Positions 61,946 through 64,000 of a stretch of 64,000 nt of DNA are shown piece after piece. Below the pieces are notes generated by a model, which was not told the DNA's origin, ran no database searches, and saw only the letters and a list, made by a program, of their open reading frames with translations. Location of the stretch: positions 1 to 64,000 of the forward strand of contig NZ_JAIZDA010000019.1 of the NCBI RefSeq assembly GCF_020404405.1. The letters run 5' to 3'. This DNA comes from Novosphingobium sp. FKTRR1 (lineage in GTDB: Bacteria > Pseudomonadota > Alphaproteobacteria > Sphingomonadales > Sphingomonadaceae). Position numbers and translations under genes: made by a program. How positions within the stretch are numbered: the first letter of the stretch is position 1; every line of letters starts with the position of its first letter.

Positions 61946-62389
61946 TCAGGGCTGTTCGAAAAGCGCAGCGAGAATATCAAGGCTTCCGGATAGCAGCGTG
62001 AAGCGGCTGGCTTCGAAGGCATAGGCCTCCGCTTGTGGCAGCGGCGTATCGTATGTCAGCCTGCGCTCGACCAGAGTCGGCCCCGTGATGTCGATGGGAT
62101 AGAGTTGCGTGGCCCCGACGACATTATAGACGGGTAGAGGCAGATCCCCGATGACGTCATATTCCTGTACCCAGTTCCGGTCGTCCATACTGGTAAGAAC
62201 TTCATCGAAAAAAGAGCCGTCACTATAAGTAACGCGCCGCTTTACACCGATCGTCAGTCCGTCGCCGCCTTCGAGCGCTATTTCGGGGTGATGCTCAATC
62301 CATCGGGAGTGCGCGCCGAAGTCACGGATCGCCTGCCAAAGTTCGGCAACGGGTGCATTTATGATCCGACGTGCGCGAACCGTTGGCAT
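61946..62389 (-). CDS. SRPBCC (START-fold) small-molecule-binding protein
   Basis: 147 residues. The SRPBCC/polyketide cyclase pattern: RRIINAPVAELWQAIRDFGA at the start, then HSRWIEHHP, TIGVKRRVTYSDGSFFDEVL, and TLLSGSLDILAALFEQP at the end. These bind hydrophobic molecules and may act as cyclase, isomerase or carrier. No catalytic residues can be assigned by eye. Sits between SDR 7 and the kinase-like gene, all in one direction. Confidence 0.88.
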   Translation of the reverse strand: MPTVRARRIINAPVAELWQAIRDFGAHSRWIEHHPEIALEGGDGLTIGVKRRVTYSDGSFFDEVLTSMDDRNWVQEYDVIGDLPLPVYNVVGATQLYPIDITGPTLVERRLTYDTPLPQAEAYAFEASRFTLLSGSLDILAALFEQP

Positions 62390-62416
62390 TGCTCCTATCC
62401 TCTCGAAGGTCGGCTT

Positions 62417-63190
62417 TTAATGAGCGGTCATTCCGCCATCGACCGGTATGGCGGCTCCAGTAATGAAGGAGGCGTCATCGCTGGCGAGGAATGCCACGGC
62501 GGCCGCGATTTCATCGGGCTCGGCAAACCTCTTTAGCGCGTGCTTGTCGGCCCATGCCGCGGTCGTTCCCTCGTCCATGAACGATAGAGCCAACGGAGTG
62601 AGAACGCCGCCTGGGCAAAGTGCGTTCACGCGGACATTGTGGCGGCCATATTCGAGCGCCGCTGAGCGGGTCATACCGACGACGGCGGCCTTGGACGCCG
62701 CATATATCGATAGGGTTTCAAACCCGACTAACGCTGCGGCAGAAGCGATATTCACGATGGATCCTCCACCGCGAGCGATCATCCCCGGCAGCACGACCTT
62801 CATCGCGTGCCAGGATGCGCGCAAATTGACGGCGATCACGCGGTCGAAGTCGCGCCTCTCGCCTTCCGCGAGTAAAGCCGGCGTGCCGTCTATTCCGGCG
62901 TTGTTGACCAAAATATCGAGTCGGCCCCAACGCTGCTCTACTTCCAAGATCGCCTCGCGGAGCATCGCCTCATCGCTGACATCACCCACGAAGGCTAAAG
63001 TGTCGCCTCCGCTCATCTGGGTGACGCTCCTGACCCTGTCATCGAGGTCGATGCATGCGACGAGAGCACCTTCGGAGACGAGGCGTCGGACGGTGGCGGC
63101 ACCAATTCCTTGCGCGCAGCCGGTCACCATGGCGACCTTACCCGTTAGCCTCGACGAGATTGACGGCAACTCGCTTTTCACAAAGTCCAC
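62417..63190 (-). CDS. Short-chain dehydrogenase/reductase (SDR 7)
   Basis: 257 residues. GTG at 63190 overlaps the SDR 8 stop by 13 nt; a GTG at 63181 (GTGA overlap) is equally possible. TGCAQGIG (~23, last Gly set), NNAG (~97), NIASAAALVGFETLSIYAAS with K, ending TGAAIPVDGGMTAH. NAD(P)-dependent dehydrogenase expected; gene order suggests oxidation of a ring or side-chain alcohol together with SDR 8. Confidence 0.87.
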   Translation of the reverse strand: MDFVKSELPSISSRLTGKVAMVTGCAQGIGAATVRRLVSEGALVACIDLDDRVRSVTQMSGGDTLAFVGDVSDEAMLREAILEVEQRWGRLDILVNNAGIDGTPALLAEGERRDFDRVIAVNLRASWHAMKVVLPGMIARGGGSIVNIASAAALVGFETLSIYAASKAAVVGMTRSAALEYGRHNVRVNALCPGGVLTPLALSFMDEGTTAAWADKHALKRFAEPDEIAAAVAFLASDDASFITGAAIPVDGGMTAH

Positions 63191-63933
63191 CCGCCGTCCG
63201 CAGCATAGCTTCCACCGGTCAGAAAACTTGCGGATTCCGACGCCAGAAACACGATGACATTGGCAATCTCGTCAGGCGTTCCTGGACGGGGAATCGGCAG
63301 GCCAGCCGCGAATTGGAGGATGGGAGCAAATGCGGCATCTCCACCCTCCGGCCGAACCATAGGCGTATCCACAAGACCCGGATGCACCGAGTTCACCCTG
63401 ATTTTTTCGCGAGCAAGATCGAGAGCTGCGACCTTGGTCATCCCCGTCACAGCAAATTTGCTTGCCGTATAGGCGATCGCGCCGCGCTCGGCCTTTAGGC
63501 CGGCTACTGACGATACATTGACGATCGCACCACCCCCTCGGGTCATCATGGAAGGCGTTGCCGCCTTCATGCCCAGGAAACACGACAATTGATTGATTTC
63601 GATCACGCGACGATAATCGGCTTCGCTCAACTCCTGCAAAGGCGTGGGAGCAGGAGCGATCCCCGCATTATTCACAAGTATGGAAACGGGTCCAAAATTG
63701 TCTTCCGCGACGGCGATGACAGCTTTCCAGTCGCAACCGTTACTGACATCGTGCGCAATGAAGCGGGCGGCCTCGCCAATCTCCGTCGCGACCTGCGCGC
63801 CTCGCGCCTGATCGATATCGGTCAGCATCACTTTGGCGCCGAGCGCAGCGAACATTTTGGCCGTAGCAGCTCCAATGCCACTCGCCGCGCCGGTTACGAT
63901 CGCGACATCGCCGCGAAATGTATCGGCGTTCAT
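63178..63933 (-). CDS. Short-chain dehydrogenase/reductase (SDR 8)
   Basis: 251 residues from ATG 63933, with AGAGGAT 5 nt upstream. TGAASGIG (~15), NNAG (~89), NVSSVAGLKAERGAIAYTAS with K, ending TGGSYAADGGWTL. A classical SDR, first gene of the minus-strand run in this window. The bases upstream to 64000 show no further gene, so a promoter for the run may lie at or beyond the right edge. Confidence 0.87.
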   Translation of the reverse strand: MNADTFRGDVAIVTGAASGIGAATAKMFAALGAKVMLTDIDQARGAQVATEIGEAARFIAHDVSNGCDWKAVIAVAEDNFGPVSILVNNAGIAPAPTPLQELSEADYRRVIEINQLSCFLGMKAATPSMMTRGGGAIVNVSSVAGLKAERGAIAYTASKFAVTGMTKVAALDLAREKIRVNSVHPGLVDTPMVRPEGGDAAFAPILQFAAGLPIPRPGTPDEIANVIVFLASESASFLTGGSYAADGGWTL

Positions 63934-64000
63934 GCGATATCCTCTGCCGGGGAGGCCGATCTCGCATCGACCTCCCTCATCTCAGGTTAAAACCGATAGC

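Noticed and set aside
1..64000. tRNA, rRNA and CRISPR arrays
   Set aside because: No cloverleaf, rRNA-conserved stretch or regularly spaced direct repeat was seen on either strand.

Overview
The window looks like part of a large plasmid or integrated conjugative region from an alphaproteobacterium, most likely a sphingomonad (Sphingobium/Novosphingobium/Sphingopyxis type). This is inferred from the high GC content, the F-type transfer operon, the IS91- and IS3-type elements, and the style of the catabolic genes (many short-chain dehydrogenases, crotonases, P450s and Rieske proteins). No rRNA, tRNA or CRISPR array was seen.

Layout. (1) 1-3112: surface polysaccharide genes, namely a fragment, a GT32-like glycosyltransferase and an unusual GT25-to-GH16 fusion. 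(2) 3113-3708: scarred intergenic DNA with an IS66-type transposase remnant. (3) 3709-6365: a small ORF translationally coupled to an SMC/RecF-like ATPase with a CxxC hook and a zinc ribbon, a candidate defence module. (4) about 6540-9040: an IS91-like element with its own tyrosine recombinase and HUH transposase. (5) 9316-9531: a small membrane protein convergent with the next operon. (6) 27563 down to 9537, minus strand: a complete-looking F-type mating-pair-formation operon in the order traA-L-E-K-B-dsbC-V-C-orf-trbI-S26 peptidase-W-U-trbC-N-F-H-G, with most genes overlapping by 1-44 nt. No relaxase or coupling protein (TraI/TraD) lies in the window. (7) 27564-28662: its likely control region, with an XRE regulator, an AlpA-like regulator and iterated sequence motifs. 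(8) 28737-30684: an IS3-family element with a nonsense codon in its transposase, sitting between two truncated genes. It marks the join between transfer backbone and catabolic DNA.

(9) 30699-63933: a 33-kb catabolic island, nearly all on the minus strand. It encodes a Rieske oxygenase; a CoA-transferase pair; eight SDRs; three crotonases; a GMC oxidoreductase; an acyl-CoA ligase; a thiolase; an Fe/2-oxoglutarate dioxygenase; a P450 with a Rieske-type ferredoxin and a diflavin reductase; an alpha/beta hydrolase; a VOC protein; a LeuD-LeuC-HMG-CoA-lyase-CaiB module; a SnoaL-like protein; a Gfo/Idh enzyme; a second P450; a GlcG/HbpS protein; a kinase-like protein; and an SRPBCC protein. One divergent LuxR-type gene at 50532 is the only regulator in it. 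The set reads as: oxygenation by P450/Rieske/dioxygenase enzymes, alcohol oxidation by SDR/GMC enzymes, CoA activation by ligase and transferases, beta-oxidation-like shortening, then cleavage of a branched hydroxy-diacid. The substrate cannot be named from sequence alone; a cyclic or branched terpenoid, steroid-like or alicyclic compound would fit.

The most interesting items are the P450/Rieske-ferredoxin/diflavin-reductase set, the LeuDC-lyase-CaiB module (inferred citramalate-type cleavage), the GT25-GH16 fusion, the ATPase pair, and the IS3 element with a start-codon-spanning 18-bp inverted repeat.
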